In this document: positions 29,438-36,173 of the stretch, piece by piece
Layout of the letters: the number at the start of each line of letters is the position of its first letter
Position numbering within the stretch: position 1 is the stretch's first letter
DNA from: a virus
Length of the DNA stretch: 36,173 nucleotides
Direction: 5' to 3' (one strand)
Virus record (IMG/VR): IMGVR_UViG_3300032516_000086
Coordinates: 1-36,173 of that record
Translations under genes and position numbers: made by a program
The notes under the pieces: model-generated
Told to the model about the DNA's origin: nothing
Database searches by the model: none
Seen by the model: only the letters and a program-made list of their open reading frames with translations

Positions 29438-30132
29438 TCTATAAGAATGCCTATCAATTTGCCATCTATTCGAGAGAATAGAATTGTGCCTTTAAGATTC
29501 GTAATCTCCTTGGAACTGGCAGTCAATTTTTTCATTGCGTCGGTATTTACTTTTCCGGGACTTACCGAAATTTTATTTTCCAAAATCCCAACATCTGACG
29601 GTTCGGCAATAACCGCTTGACCAATCGTTAAGAGATTTTCTTTCTTTCCAATGTAGTATTTCATTGAACCTTCCAGAACGGCAACAATTACCTTCTTTTC
29701 AGTCACTTCAAAATAAAAGATTCCTTTCGATAGTTCAACGTCAGTCATGGGCGTAGATACTGTGCATGATGAATTTGAGTCGCCTCCTGAATATGCTACC
29801 AAGGTTGTTCCGTTTAACACCGACGCTGCGAAGTTGTGAACTCCAAACTTGGCCTTTTCTGGTGTAGATTTCTTGTTAAGCACTTCTTGATAAAACCCAT
29901 TAACCATGAAATTTCCGTTGGTATAAACTTTTGCAATGAGTTCATTTGAGAAATACAAAACCTCCGATGAATTTGTTGGTGTAAATTGACAAACCCTTTT
30001 ATCAACCTCAAAAGTCTTTCCGTTTTGAACATAGACACCGTTCGTATATGTTTGACCCAAGGCAGTTACAGGTAAAAGGACGCATGCAAGCATGTTAAAG
30101 AGTAATGTTTTCATTGTATTTTTCATAATCAT
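29434..30132 (-). CDS. Sec-exported FecR-like domain protein
   Basis: 232 aa with a cleavable signal peptide: MKNTMKTLLFNMLACVLLPV, then ALGQ as the likely cleavage site. The mature protein is beta-rich. STPMTDVELSKGIFYFEV, KKVIVAVLEGSMKYYIGKK and LLTIGQAVIAEP (about 138-185) follow the FecR-domain rhythm, in which G-x-F/x-F is followed by VxVLEG and L-x-x-GQ. In cells FecR domains sit in the periplasm and can be carbohydrate- or signal-binding. It is a bacterial-type gene unusual in a replication region and may be a moron. TATAAT lies 7 nt before the second Met codon (30126), which may be the real start. Confidence 0.72.
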   Translation of the reverse strand: MIMKNTMKTLLFNMLACVLLPVTALGQTYTNGVYVQNGKTFEVDKRVCQFTPTNSSEVLYFSNELIAKVYTNGNFMVNGFYQEVLNKKSTPEKAKFGVHNFAASVLNGTTLVAYSGGDSNSSCTVSTPMTDVELSKGIFYFEVTEKKVIVAVLEGSMKYYIGKKENLLTIGQAVIAEPSDVGILENKISVSPGKVNTDAMKKLTASSKEITNLKGTILFSRIDGKLIGILID

Positions 30133-30169
30133 AATTATAACAGCAATTTAAATTCGTCGCTATAAATAT

Positions 30170-30198
30170 TTGACAATAACCTTACACCATGATACAGT
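30170..30198 (+). promoter_or_regulatory. sigma70-like promoter with extended -10, abutting the nuclease gene
   Basis: TTGACA (30170-30175), 17-nt spacer, TGA-TACAGT (-10 box at 30193-30198), then 8 nt and the ATG at 30207. It lies in the divergent region between the minus-strand operon and the plus-strand genes. CACCATGATACAGTGTTCG closely matches the clamp promoter sequence. An upstream ATG at 30189 would lie within the promoter, so 30207 is the better start. Confidence 0.65.
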
Positions 30199-30206
30199 GT
30201 TCGGCA

Positions 30207-31115
30207 ATGGAAAAAAAATCTACACCAACCAACGGAAAAAGGCGGGTTAGTTTCTCTCAGTTTTCAAACTGGTTTAATTGCCGACACAGATGGTATCTCG
30301 ACCACGTAAAAAGTTTGCGTGTCTTTGAAGATAGCGTAAGTACCTGTTTTGGTACTGCCATGCACGAAACAGTTCAACTGTATATCGAAACCCTGTATAA
30401 GAAATCTGCAAAAGATGCTGATGCTCATAACCTTAATGAAGTGTTCAAGACTGCCTTTGACAAGGAGTTGAGTGATAAGAAGGTAGTTCTGGAACCAGAT
30501 GCCTATAAGGAATACTGCATAGATGGTGACAACATCATTACCGCCTTTACTAACATGACCAATCGAATAAAACACTTTCCGTCAGGCAAGTTTGAATTTA
30601 TTTCGGTTGAAGATGAAATCATTATGCCTATCAAACATAATGTTGATTTCGTCGGTTACATTGACATTGTGTTAAAAGAACGTTCGACAGGTAGATACAG
30701 AATCATTGACATTAAGACTTCTACCAGTGGATGGAATCACTATCAGAGAGATGATGAAGCTAAGGTTTCTCAAATTCTCCTTTACAAAGCATTCTTTAGT
30801 AGAAAATATGACGTTGACATTGATATGATTGACGTTGAGTTTTTCATTCTTCGTAGGAAGTTATGGGAAAACTACGCCTTTCCACAAAGTAGAATTCAGA
30901 CATTCATTCCAAAGAACAATCAACCAAGTATTGCTCGAGCACTTAATAAGTTCGCCGAATTTGTTACAGAGTGTTTTACTCCAGAAGGAAAATACGTAGA
31001 AAATACCACGGTCTATCTTAAAAATCCCGGTAAGGCTAAGAAGAATTGTCGTTATTGTCCCCATAAAGGCGTGAATTGTGACGCTAAATCCGACATTCCA
31101 AAAGATGAATTATGA
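30207..31115 (+). CDS. RecB/Cas4-like PD-(D/E)XK nuclease with possible Fe-S cluster
   Basis: 302 aa. RVSFSQFSNWFNCRHRWYL (13-31) is the opening segment seen in Cas4/AddB-type nucleases with Cys25. FGTAMHE (48-54) is the conserved HE-like helix. VDFVGYIDIVLK then YRIIDIKTS give the D...D-x-K active site. C281, C284 and C291 (CRYCPHKGVNC) complete a four-cysteine set whose spacing matches the Cas4/AddB iron-sulfur cluster. It would resect DNA ends, likely in recombination or host DNA breakdown. Start chosen at 30207 because the promoter overlaps the earlier ATG. Its stop overlaps the next gene (ATGA). Confidence 0.85.
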   Translation: MEKKSTPTNGKRRVSFSQFSNWFNCRHRWYLDHVKSLRVFEDSVSTCFGTAMHETVQLYIETLYKKSAKDADAHNLNEVFKTAFDKELSDKKVVLEPDAYKEYCIDGDNIITAFTNMTNRIKHFPSGKFEFISVEDEIIMPIKHNVDFVGYIDIVLKERSTGRYRIIDIKTSTSGWNHYQRDDEAKVSQILLYKAFFSRKYDVDIDMIDVEFFILRRKLWENYAFPQSRIQTFIPKNNQPSIARALNKFAEFVTECFTPEGKYVENTTVYLKNPGKAKKNCRYCPHKGVNCDAKSDIPKDEL

Positions 31116-31288
31116 AAAAGAAAACCGGGTTGCAAATTAACTGTGACGTGTGTAAGAAGTTGATAGAAAAACAGGGCGCATTGCTTTTCTCTCCACCTGA
31201 GTATGGCGCGTGTTGTAAGTATCATATCTGTTGTAAATGTTACGGCGTTCTCTACGAACAGTTGCGGCTTACTACTGTTCTCAGGTAA
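31112..31288 (+). CDS. 58-aa zinc-binding microprotein
   Basis: Encodes MKKKTGLQINCDVCKKLIEK, then CCKYHICCKCYGVLYEQL: CDVC followed after 20 residues by CCKYHICCKC, enough Cys/His ligands for one or two zinc sites. It begins with an ATGA overlap at the end of the nuclease gene, which supports translation and a linked role. Such zinc knuckles often bind nucleic acid or a partner. Function unknown. Confidence 0.75.
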   Translation: MKKKTGLQINCDVCKKLIEKQGALLFSPPEYGACCKYHICCKCYGVLYEQLRLTTVLR

Positions 31289-31328
31289 TTGCAATAAAAT
31301 AAACCATTTTCTGATTTGACGCCTACTT

Positions 31329-31360
31329 ATATGTCGAAACGTAGTAACGTTTATACATAT
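31329..31360. promoter_or_regulatory. imperfect 32-bp palindrome at the start of the RHH gene (putative operator)
   Basis: Arms ATATGTCGAAACGT (31329-31342) and ACGTTTATACATAT (31347-31360) match at 12 of 14 positions around a 4-bp centre AGTA. The inner part AAACGT-AGTA-ACGTTT is perfect. The right arm runs into the start codon of the RHH-like gene, so a bound repressor, or the RNA hairpin, would cover the initiation region. Confidence 0.6.
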
Positions 31361-31574
31361 GAAAAGTAAAACAGCAACCACCGTGAAGATTGAGAAGAGT
31401 CTATACGATTCCTTTAAGATATTGGGGATTCAAAACAATCTGACACTACAAACATTTGTTGAGAAGTGCGTCCATCTTTATGTTGGCAATACTTCTACAA
31501 GTTCTTCATTTAGAAATCTTGTGAATAACTTTATCGTTCCAACTCTAAGCACTACAGGTTCGTTCGGGTCTTAA
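31359..31574 (+). CDS. ribbon-helix-helix DNA-binding protein, 71 aa
   Basis: ATTVKIEKSLYDSFKILG (strand then helix 1), IQNNLTLQTFVEKCVHLYV (turn then helix 2) give the ribbon-helix-helix pattern, with the strand residues Thr, Val and Lys facing DNA. The Ser/Thr-rich C-terminal tail is disordered. RHH proteins bind palindromic operators as dimers of dimers and usually repress their own promoter. The palindrome at 31329-31360 directly at its start fits that. No Shine-Dalgarno. Confidence 0.75.
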   Translation: MKSKTATTVKIEKSLYDSFKILGIQNNLTLQTFVEKCVHLYVGNTSTSSSFRNLVNNFIVPTLSTTGSFGS

Positions 31575-31582
31575 TAAAAACT

Positions 31583-33088
31583 ATGGATACAAATAAAAAA
31601 CCAAAGGGATTGATGTTGTCTGATGATTGTCGAATGCACTCAGGCGTAGCAACAATGACGCGTGAGGTAATTTTCGGCACAGCCAAAGCGTATGATTGGG
31701 TTCAAATTGCAGGAGCCATACAACATCCAGATAAAGGCAAGGTAATCAACATGGATGCGGCTACCGCACAAATCACTGGCGTCAAAGATGCCAAGGTGAC
31801 GTTGTATCCTGTAGATGGTTATGGTAATGAAGAACTAATCTTCAACATCATAGACCGAGAGAAGCCAGATTTCATCGTTCACTTCACAGACCCAAGATTC
31901 TGGGGATGGTTGTATGCCATCGAACGCCAAATTCGTGCCAAGATGCCATTAACTTATTTGAACATTTGGGATGACATTCCGTTTCCAATGTATAACCGAC
32001 CATATTATGAGTCGTGTGATTTGTTAATGTCTATCAGCAAACAGACATACAACATTAACAAGTGGGTTTTGGGTGGTGGTGACAAGGTTGCTACAATTGA
32101 CTCCAAAGACACTGATAACAAGACGGTTTTGCATTATGTTCCTCACGGAATTAACGATAAGGTTTTCAAACCTATTCCTACCGATGATGCCATTTTGAAG
32201 AAACGTCGTAAGGAAATCTTTGGTGATAAAAGTTATGAGTTTGTATTGTTCTACAACTCAAGAAACGTTCAAAGAAAGAGAACCAGCAACATTATTTTGG
32301 CCTACAAAGCATTTTGTGATAACCTTACAAAAGAACAGGCTGCAAAGTGCGTGATGGTAATGCATACTGAAATTCGTCAAGACGCCGGCACAGATTTGGT
32401 GGCAGTCAAGGAAGCCTTGTGTCCAGAATATGACATTGTATTCTCTACAGCGAAATATACTCCAGAGGATATGAACGTTCTTTACAACATTGCGGATGTA
32501 ACTATCAACCTATCATCTAATGAAGGATTTGGTCTTTCTACAGCAGAATCCGTAATGTCAGGCACACCAATCATCGTAGCAGTAACCGGTGGTCTTCAAG
32601 ACCAAATCGGTCAAGTGAAAGATGATGGTTCAGAAATTGTATTCGATTTAAACTTTGGTTCAAACAACGTAGGTAAATACAAGAAACATGGTGTATGGGC
32701 ATATCCCGTATATCCTACTTCTCAATGTATCCAAGGTTCAATTCCAACACCATACATCTTTGATGATATGACACGTTGGGAAGATGCAGCCGATGGCATG
32801 ATGTATTGGTATTTGATGGGCGGAGATAAACGTGAACTGTGTGGCCTAAAGGGTCGTCAGTGGGCGTTGAATGAAGGCGGTATCAATTCAGAAAACATGT
32901 GTAATCAGTTCATCAAGGCTATGGATTTCACATTGGCAAATTTCAAACCAGTCAAGACCTTTGGTATCTTTACAGAAAAAGATTATGTTGGCAATTTGAT
33001 GCCGGGTGGTATGGGATTTGAAATTCCAAAAATTGACCAAGACAAACTCAAGCAAAAAATGTCAGACGATGGTGTGTTAGCATTATAA
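31583..33088 (+). CDS. GT4-like glycosyltransferase, 501 aa
   Basis: A two-domain GT-B glycosyltransferase. The N-terminal domain starts KPKGLMLSDDCRMHSGVATMT, the nucleotide part has VLFYNSRNVQRKR, and SSNEGFGLSTAESVMSGTP gives the full E-x7-E signature. The C-terminal 130 residues include an unusual Tyr/Trp-rich insert (GVWAYPVYPTSQC) and a tail beyond the domain. Donor and acceptor are unknown. Together with a second GT4-like protein, a UDP-glucose-dehydrogenase-like enzyme and a GT2 it forms a glycan gene cluster. Follows the RHH gene by 8 nt. Confidence 0.88.
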   Translation: MDTNKKPKGLMLSDDCRMHSGVATMTREVIFGTAKAYDWVQIAGAIQHPDKGKVINMDAATAQITGVKDAKVTLYPVDGYGNEELIFNIIDREKPDFIVHFTDPRFWGWLYAIERQIRAKMPLTYLNIWDDIPFPMYNRPYYESCDLLMSISKQTYNINKWVLGGGDKVATIDSKDTDNKTVLHYVPHGINDKVFKPIPTDDAILKKRRKEIFGDKSYEFVLFYNSRNVQRKRTSNIILAYKAFCDNLTKEQAAKCVMVMHTEIRQDAGTDLVAVKEALCPEYDIVFSTAKYTPEDMNVLYNIADVTINLSSNEGFGLSTAESVMSGTPIIVAVTGGLQDQIGQVKDDGSEIVFDLNFGSNNVGKYKKHGVWAYPVYPTSQCIQGSIPTPYIFDDMTRWEDAADGMMYWYLMGGDKRELCGLKGRQWALNEGGINSENMCNQFIKAMDFTLANFKPVKTFGIFTEKDYVGNLMPGGMGFEIPKIDQDKLKQKMSDDGVLAL

Positions 33089-33092
33089 TAAC

Positions 33093-33120
33093 TTGAATAA
33101 ACAATTAGTTACAGTATAAT
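33093..33120 (+). promoter_or_regulatory. sigma70-like promoter abutting the dUTPase start
   Basis: TTGAAT (33093-33098), 16-nt spacer, consensus TATAAT (33115-33120), then 7 nt (AGGTTAT) and the ATG at 33128. A start site here leaves essentially no leader. Confidence 0.6.
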
Positions 33121-33127
33121 AGGTTAT

Positions 33128-33799
33128 ATGAGAATTCACGTTAAAGAATCTGAACGTCTGGTTATCCCTAAAGCTGCCACGCCCCAAGCCTCTGGCTATG
33201 ATGTGATAGCTTTGGAAGAACCAAATATAGTCGGTGAAAAAGACGGTGACAGTTGGAAATCAATTGACTACATCGAATATAGAACCGGCTTGTTTACCGC
33301 TCCACAACAAGACACTTATGGTCACAATTACCATACACTTATTTTTCCCCGTTCAAGTGTGAGAAAATATAATTTGGTATTGGCGAACAGTATAGGTCTT
33401 ATTGACAACGATTACAGAGGCGAAATTATTCTCTGTTTCAAATACATTTGGCAACCACAAGATATGTGGTGGACGGTTCAAGCCGAAAGTGATGTAACCG
33501 GAAGAAAAACCATCAGAGGTTATGTTGACACCAACAAAATATACAAAAAGGGTGATAAGATTGGCCAACTTGTTTCAGAAGTTACCAATACTATTGATTG
33601 GGTGGTAGTCGCAGATTTGTCTTCTACTGTTCGCGGAACGGGTGGATTTGGTAGCACGACTGAAAAAAGACCAGTCGTAGAATCACCAAAGGAAGCGGCG
33701 GGATTGGTTGACAAGTGGAAGACTGGTGGAAATTATGATATTCCGACACCCACAAAATACGAATCAATTGTAAAGGAAAGAGAAAAATTGATAGTATGA
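33128..33799 (+). CDS. dut: dUTP diphosphatase
   Basis: Trimeric-type dUTPase, hydrolysing dUTP to dUMP and diphosphate to keep uracil out of DNA. All five motifs are present: ASGYDV (21-26), FPRSSVRKY, GLIDNDYRGEI, GDKIGQLV, and RGTGGFGST, the P-loop-like C-terminal arm. The protein is 223 aa against about 150 usually: there is an insert between motifs 1 and 2 (EKDGDSWKSIDYIEYR), another between motifs 3 and 4, and a 45-residue tail after motif 5. The stop overlaps the next ATG (ATGA). Confidence 0.92.
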   Translation: MRIHVKESERLVIPKAATPQASGYDVIALEEPNIVGEKDGDSWKSIDYIEYRTGLFTAPQQDTYGHNYHTLIFPRSSVRKYNLVLANSIGLIDNDYRGEIILCFKYIWQPQDMWWTVQAESDVTGRKTIRGYVDTNKIYKKGDKIGQLVSEVTNTIDWVVVADLSSTVRGTGGFGSTTEKRPVVESPKEAAGLVDKWKTGGNYDIPTPTKYESIVKEREKLIV

Positions 33800-34584
33800 A
33801 GAAAATAGGAATTGTAGGATTTGGTTATGTTGGTAAGGTTATAAATGAGTTTTTTCGTGACAAACACGAAGTATATCACTACGACCCAACTTCTACATCT
33901 TCATGTTCAAAAGAAAAAATCAATGAGTGTGATATAGCATACGTCTGTGTGCCTACACAACCAAATGAAGATGGGAGTTGTAACACTTCTCTTGTAGAAG
34001 AATCAGTTGATTGGTTACAAACACCAATCATTGTAATAAAATCAACGGTTGAACCGGGAACAACAAAAAGACTAACAGAAAAAACAGGAAAGAATATTGT
34101 ATTCTCTCCAGAATTTGCGGGTGAGTCATCTTACTGGAATCCATACAAGTGTTTGGATTCATTAAAGGAAATTCCATTCTTCATTTTTGGTGGAGATAGA
34201 AACATCTGTAGTAAGTTGATTGAATTGTATCAACCTATTGCTGGGCCGTCCAAAACATATAGGATTACGGACAGCACATCAGCGGAGTTGGTAAAGTATG
34301 TTGAGAATTCATTTTTCTCCACTAAAATAGCATTTTGTAATGAAATATTTGACTTGAGTAATAAAATTGGATGTAATTGGAATGAGGTTCGTGAACTATG
34401 GATTTTAGACCCACGAATAAATTCGATGCATACACTTGTATTTCCTGAGAATCGTGGCTTTGGTGGAAAATGTTTTCCAAAAGATACCGAAGCATTGTTA
34501 TCATTTTCAAATAAAGTAGATTCAAAATTGACTATATTGGAAGCAGTAATAAAATCAAATAAAAAAGTAAAAAAACTAATATGA
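33796..34584 (+). CDS. short UDP-glucose/GDP-mannose dehydrogenase-like protein
   Basis: A 262-aa protein with the first two domains of UDP-glucose 6-dehydrogenase. GIVGFGYVG (4-12) binds NAD, VCVPTQPNEDGS and IIVIKSTVEPGTT (78-90) are family hallmarks, AELVKYVENSFF (163-174) holds the Lys/Asn, and GFGGKCFPKDTEAL (221-234) has the catalytic Cys226. It stops right after this domain, lacking the roughly 110-residue C-terminal UDP-binding domain of the family (390-450 aa). It may use a different substrate or partner, or be a natural compact form. Overlaps both neighbours by ATGA. Confidence 0.85.
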   Translation: MKKIGIVGFGYVGKVINEFFRDKHEVYHYDPTSTSSCSKEKINECDIAYVCVPTQPNEDGSCNTSLVEESVDWLQTPIIVIKSTVEPGTTKRLTEKTGKNIVFSPEFAGESSYWNPYKCLDSLKEIPFFIFGGDRNICSKLIELYQPIAGPSKTYRITDSTSAELVKYVENSFFSTKIAFCNEIFDLSNKIGCNWNEVRELWILDPRINSMHTLVFPENRGFGGKCFPKDTEALLSFSNKVDSKLTILEAVIKSNKKVKKLI

Positions 34585-35939
34585 GTAAACCACTGTGTAT
34601 ATTTCAGAGTCCTATGTGGACTCGTAGCGGATATGGAGACTTAGGCGTATCGTTGGCGAAGAGCCTTCTTAGATATGACAAGTTTGACTTAATGGTAGTT
34701 CCTACCCGTTGGGGGGCATGTAGCCGAAAGTATCTTGCCTCTGATATGGCAGACCCATTGGAACAAGAACTGTTTAAGAGAGTTATCCGACAACCACTAA
34801 ATAGGCAACCGGATGTATTCATTCAATGTTCTATTCCTAATGAATTTCAAGCGCCAGCTAAATACAACATTGGTATTACTGCTGGTATTGAGACTACTAT
34901 TGCTCGTCCGGATTGGGTGGAGGGATTGAATCGTATGAATTGCAACCTTGTTACTTCAAATCATGCTAAAAAGGTGTTTGAAGAAGCAGTTTATCAAAAA
35001 CAACCAGAACCAAACCAACCACCACAGCCGGATTTAAAATCCATCAAACCGATGGAAGTGTTGTTCTGGGGTGCTGATACATCCATCTATGGAAATGACA
35101 AATCATTTGAACCCAAAGTTGAAGAAGAACTAAGTAACATTCCAGAGGATTTTAACTTCCTGTTTGTTGGACAGTGGACCAACGCAGGTTTGTTCAGTGA
35201 CCGAAAGGACATTGGCAATTTGATTAAGACTTTCTTGACTACATTCTCTAATATGGGCGTGAAACCAAAGCCTGCTTTGATTATCAAAACAAGTGGCGCA
35301 GCAATCTGCAACATGGATAAACACGATATTATTAACAGATTGAAAACTGTAAGGTCTATTGTAGAACATGAAAAGAAGACCAAAGACCTTCCTAATGTTT
35401 ACATTTTGTATGGAGAATTGTCTGAGCCAGAAATGAATGCTCTTTACAACCATCCAAAGGTCAAGGCACACGTTTCTTTTACTCACGGCGAAGGATTTGG
35501 CCATCCTCTATTGTTATCAACTCTGAGTGGTAAACCTCTATTAGCATCCAATTGGAGTGGTCACGTAGATTTTCTTGACCCAAAGCTTTGTAAATTGCTT
35601 GACGGTGAAGTTAGAATTATTCCACCGGATTGTGTCAATGAGTGGTTGATTAAGGAATCGGCATGGTTTAATGTAAATTACACCAGAGCAGAAGAATCTA
35701 TGAGGAATTGTTTCTATCATTATAAGCCGTTCATAGAAAAGGCAGAACAACTTCGTAAGAGAAATGCCTTGGAATTTTCAACCCAAGCTATGGATGCTAA
35801 ATTCCATGCTATGTTGGATAAATACGTTCCTAAGTTTGCCACAGAAACCAAATTGGTTCTACCAAAACTTAGAAAGGTTGCGCCAGTAATTCCGACGCAA
35901 ACAGACGAAACAAAAACAGAAACCGTTTCAGCAGCATGA
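34581..35939 (+). CDS. GT4-like glycosyltransferase, 452 aa
   Basis: GT-B fold. CIFQSPMWTRSGYGDLGVSL opens the acceptor domain and EELSNIPEDFNFLFVGQWTN the donor domain. FTHGEGFGHPLLLSTLSGKP corresponds to the E-x7-E motif, with the first Glu kept and the second replaced by Ser or Leu. A Pro-rich linker (PEPNQPPQP) is inserted near residue 145 and the last 25 residues are Thr/Pro/Glu-rich and disordered. Donor sugar unknown. Starts and ends in ATGA overlaps, so co-translated with the dehydrogenase and the GT2. Confidence 0.85.
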   Translation: MSKPLCIFQSPMWTRSGYGDLGVSLAKSLLRYDKFDLMVVPTRWGACSRKYLASDMADPLEQELFKRVIRQPLNRQPDVFIQCSIPNEFQAPAKYNIGITAGIETTIARPDWVEGLNRMNCNLVTSNHAKKVFEEAVYQKQPEPNQPPQPDLKSIKPMEVLFWGADTSIYGNDKSFEPKVEEELSNIPEDFNFLFVGQWTNAGLFSDRKDIGNLIKTFLTTFSNMGVKPKPALIIKTSGAAICNMDKHDIINRLKTVRSIVEHEKKTKDLPNVYILYGELSEPEMNALYNHPKVKAHVSFTHGEGFGHPLLLSTLSGKPLLASNWSGHVDFLDPKLCKLLDGEVRIIPPDCVNEWLIKESAWFNVNYTRAEESMRNCFYHYKPFIEKAEQLRKRNALEFSTQAMDAKFHAMLDKYVPKFATETKLVLPKLRKVAPVIPTQTDETKTETVSAA

Positions 35940-36173
35940 AATTGTCTTATCTAATTACTGTTCACAATGAAACCGATACGTTAACAAGACTCTTAGAAAG
36001 ATTGATTAACAATCGGTTTGATGGTGATGAAATTGTTATACTTGATGACTTCTCAGATAATCCTAAAACACAGGAAATTCTGAGACAAGCATTGCCAAAA
36101 GTTACTGTCATTGGACATGGGTTGAATAATGACTATGGAGCACACAAAAACTATGGCAATGAACATTGCACAG
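35936..36173 (+). CDS. GT2-family glycosyltransferase, 5' part (truncated by window)
   Basis: The first 79 codons read MKLSYLITVHNETDTLTRLL, GDEIVILDDFSDNPKTQEIL and GLNNDYGAHKNYGNEHC, the standard N-terminal GT-A Rossmann half of family 2 transferases, with the IVILDDFS strand holding the nucleotide-binding Asp pair. The rest, including the DxD metal site, lies beyond the window. It starts at an ATGA overlap with the preceding glycosyltransferase. Confidence 0.85.
   Translation, partial: MKLSYLITVHNETDTLTRLLERLINNRFDGDEIVILDDFSDNPKTQEILRQALPKVTVIGHGLNNDYGAHKNYGNEHCT

Noticed and set aside
31316-31321. TTGACG as the -35 box of an RHH-gene promoter
   Set aside because: No -10-like hexamer lies 15-19 nt downstream (the region reads AACGTAGT), so no promoter is claimed there, only the palindrome.
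1-36173. tRNA, rRNA, CRISPR array, IS element, integrase or attachment site
   Set aside because: No cloverleaf-like sequence, spaced repeats, transposase or recombinase motif was noticed. A tRNAscan or repeat search was not possible here, so small items could be missed.

Overview
The window is a dense piece of a large, strictly viral genome. It reads as a T4-superfamily-like tailed phage (myovirus type). It carries a family B DNA polymerase with intact exonuclease and polymerase motifs, a gp45-like sliding clamp, a gp44/RFC-like clamp loader ATPase, a dUTPase and an SNF2-type helicase. Genes are packed with ATGA/TAATG overlaps, many are small and unrecognised, and base composition is AT-rich. 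No ribosomal, tRNA, CRISPR or IS element was seen. The host cannot be fixed from the sequence. Sigma70-like promoters, a lipoprotein, a Sec-exported FecR-like protein and sugar-nucleotide genes only say that it is bacterial. No capsid, tail or terminase gene was recognised, so this is mainly a replication, nucleic-acid repair, counter-defence and glycan-synthesis section. LAYOUT. (1) 1-6704, plus strand: a split RNA-repair set (DraRnl-type RNA ligase, cREC receiver-like protein, polynucleotide-kinase-like P-loop kinase, and after three unknown genes a calcineurin-like phosphoesterase), then a ClpP-like protease, an HNH nuclease behind a palindrome-bearing promoter, and a small RHH-like protein. 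(2) 6701-30132, minus strand: vWA protein, GDP-mannose 4,6-dehydratase, glycosyltransferase, a degenerate HNH protein, SNF2 helicase, lipoprotein; a block of disordered, zinc-binding and metalloprotease genes at 14.3-19.6 kb that may be virion-associated; two nucleoside-deoxyribosyltransferase-like genes; clamp loader and clamp; a probable counter-defence and DNA-modification operon (YopX-like, macro domain, Mom-like, PD-(D/E)XK); a 62-aa basic protein; DNA polymerase; small unknowns; a secreted FecR-like protein. (3) 30207-36173, plus strand: Cas4/RecB-like nuclease, zinc microprotein, RHH repressor-like gene with its own palindrome, two GT4-like glycosyltransferases, dUTPase, a short UDP-glucose-dehydrogenase-like enzyme and the start of a GT2 glycosyltransferase. 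HOW IT WORKS TOGETHER. Replication proteins copy the genome. The ligase/kinase/phosphatase/cREC set probably mends RNAs cut by host defence nucleases. The Mom-like and macro-domain genes probably shield or clean the DNA. The sugar enzymes and glycosyltransferases probably decorate virion, DNA or host surface. Two regulatory themes stand out. At least seven genes have a TTGAC-type promoter whose -10 box ends only 6-8 nt before the ATG, which predicts leaderless mRNAs. Three promoter or start regions carry near-perfect palindromes suited to a repressor. Three real small genes (20030-20170, 22002-22175, 31112-31288) are under 60 codons and easy to miss.
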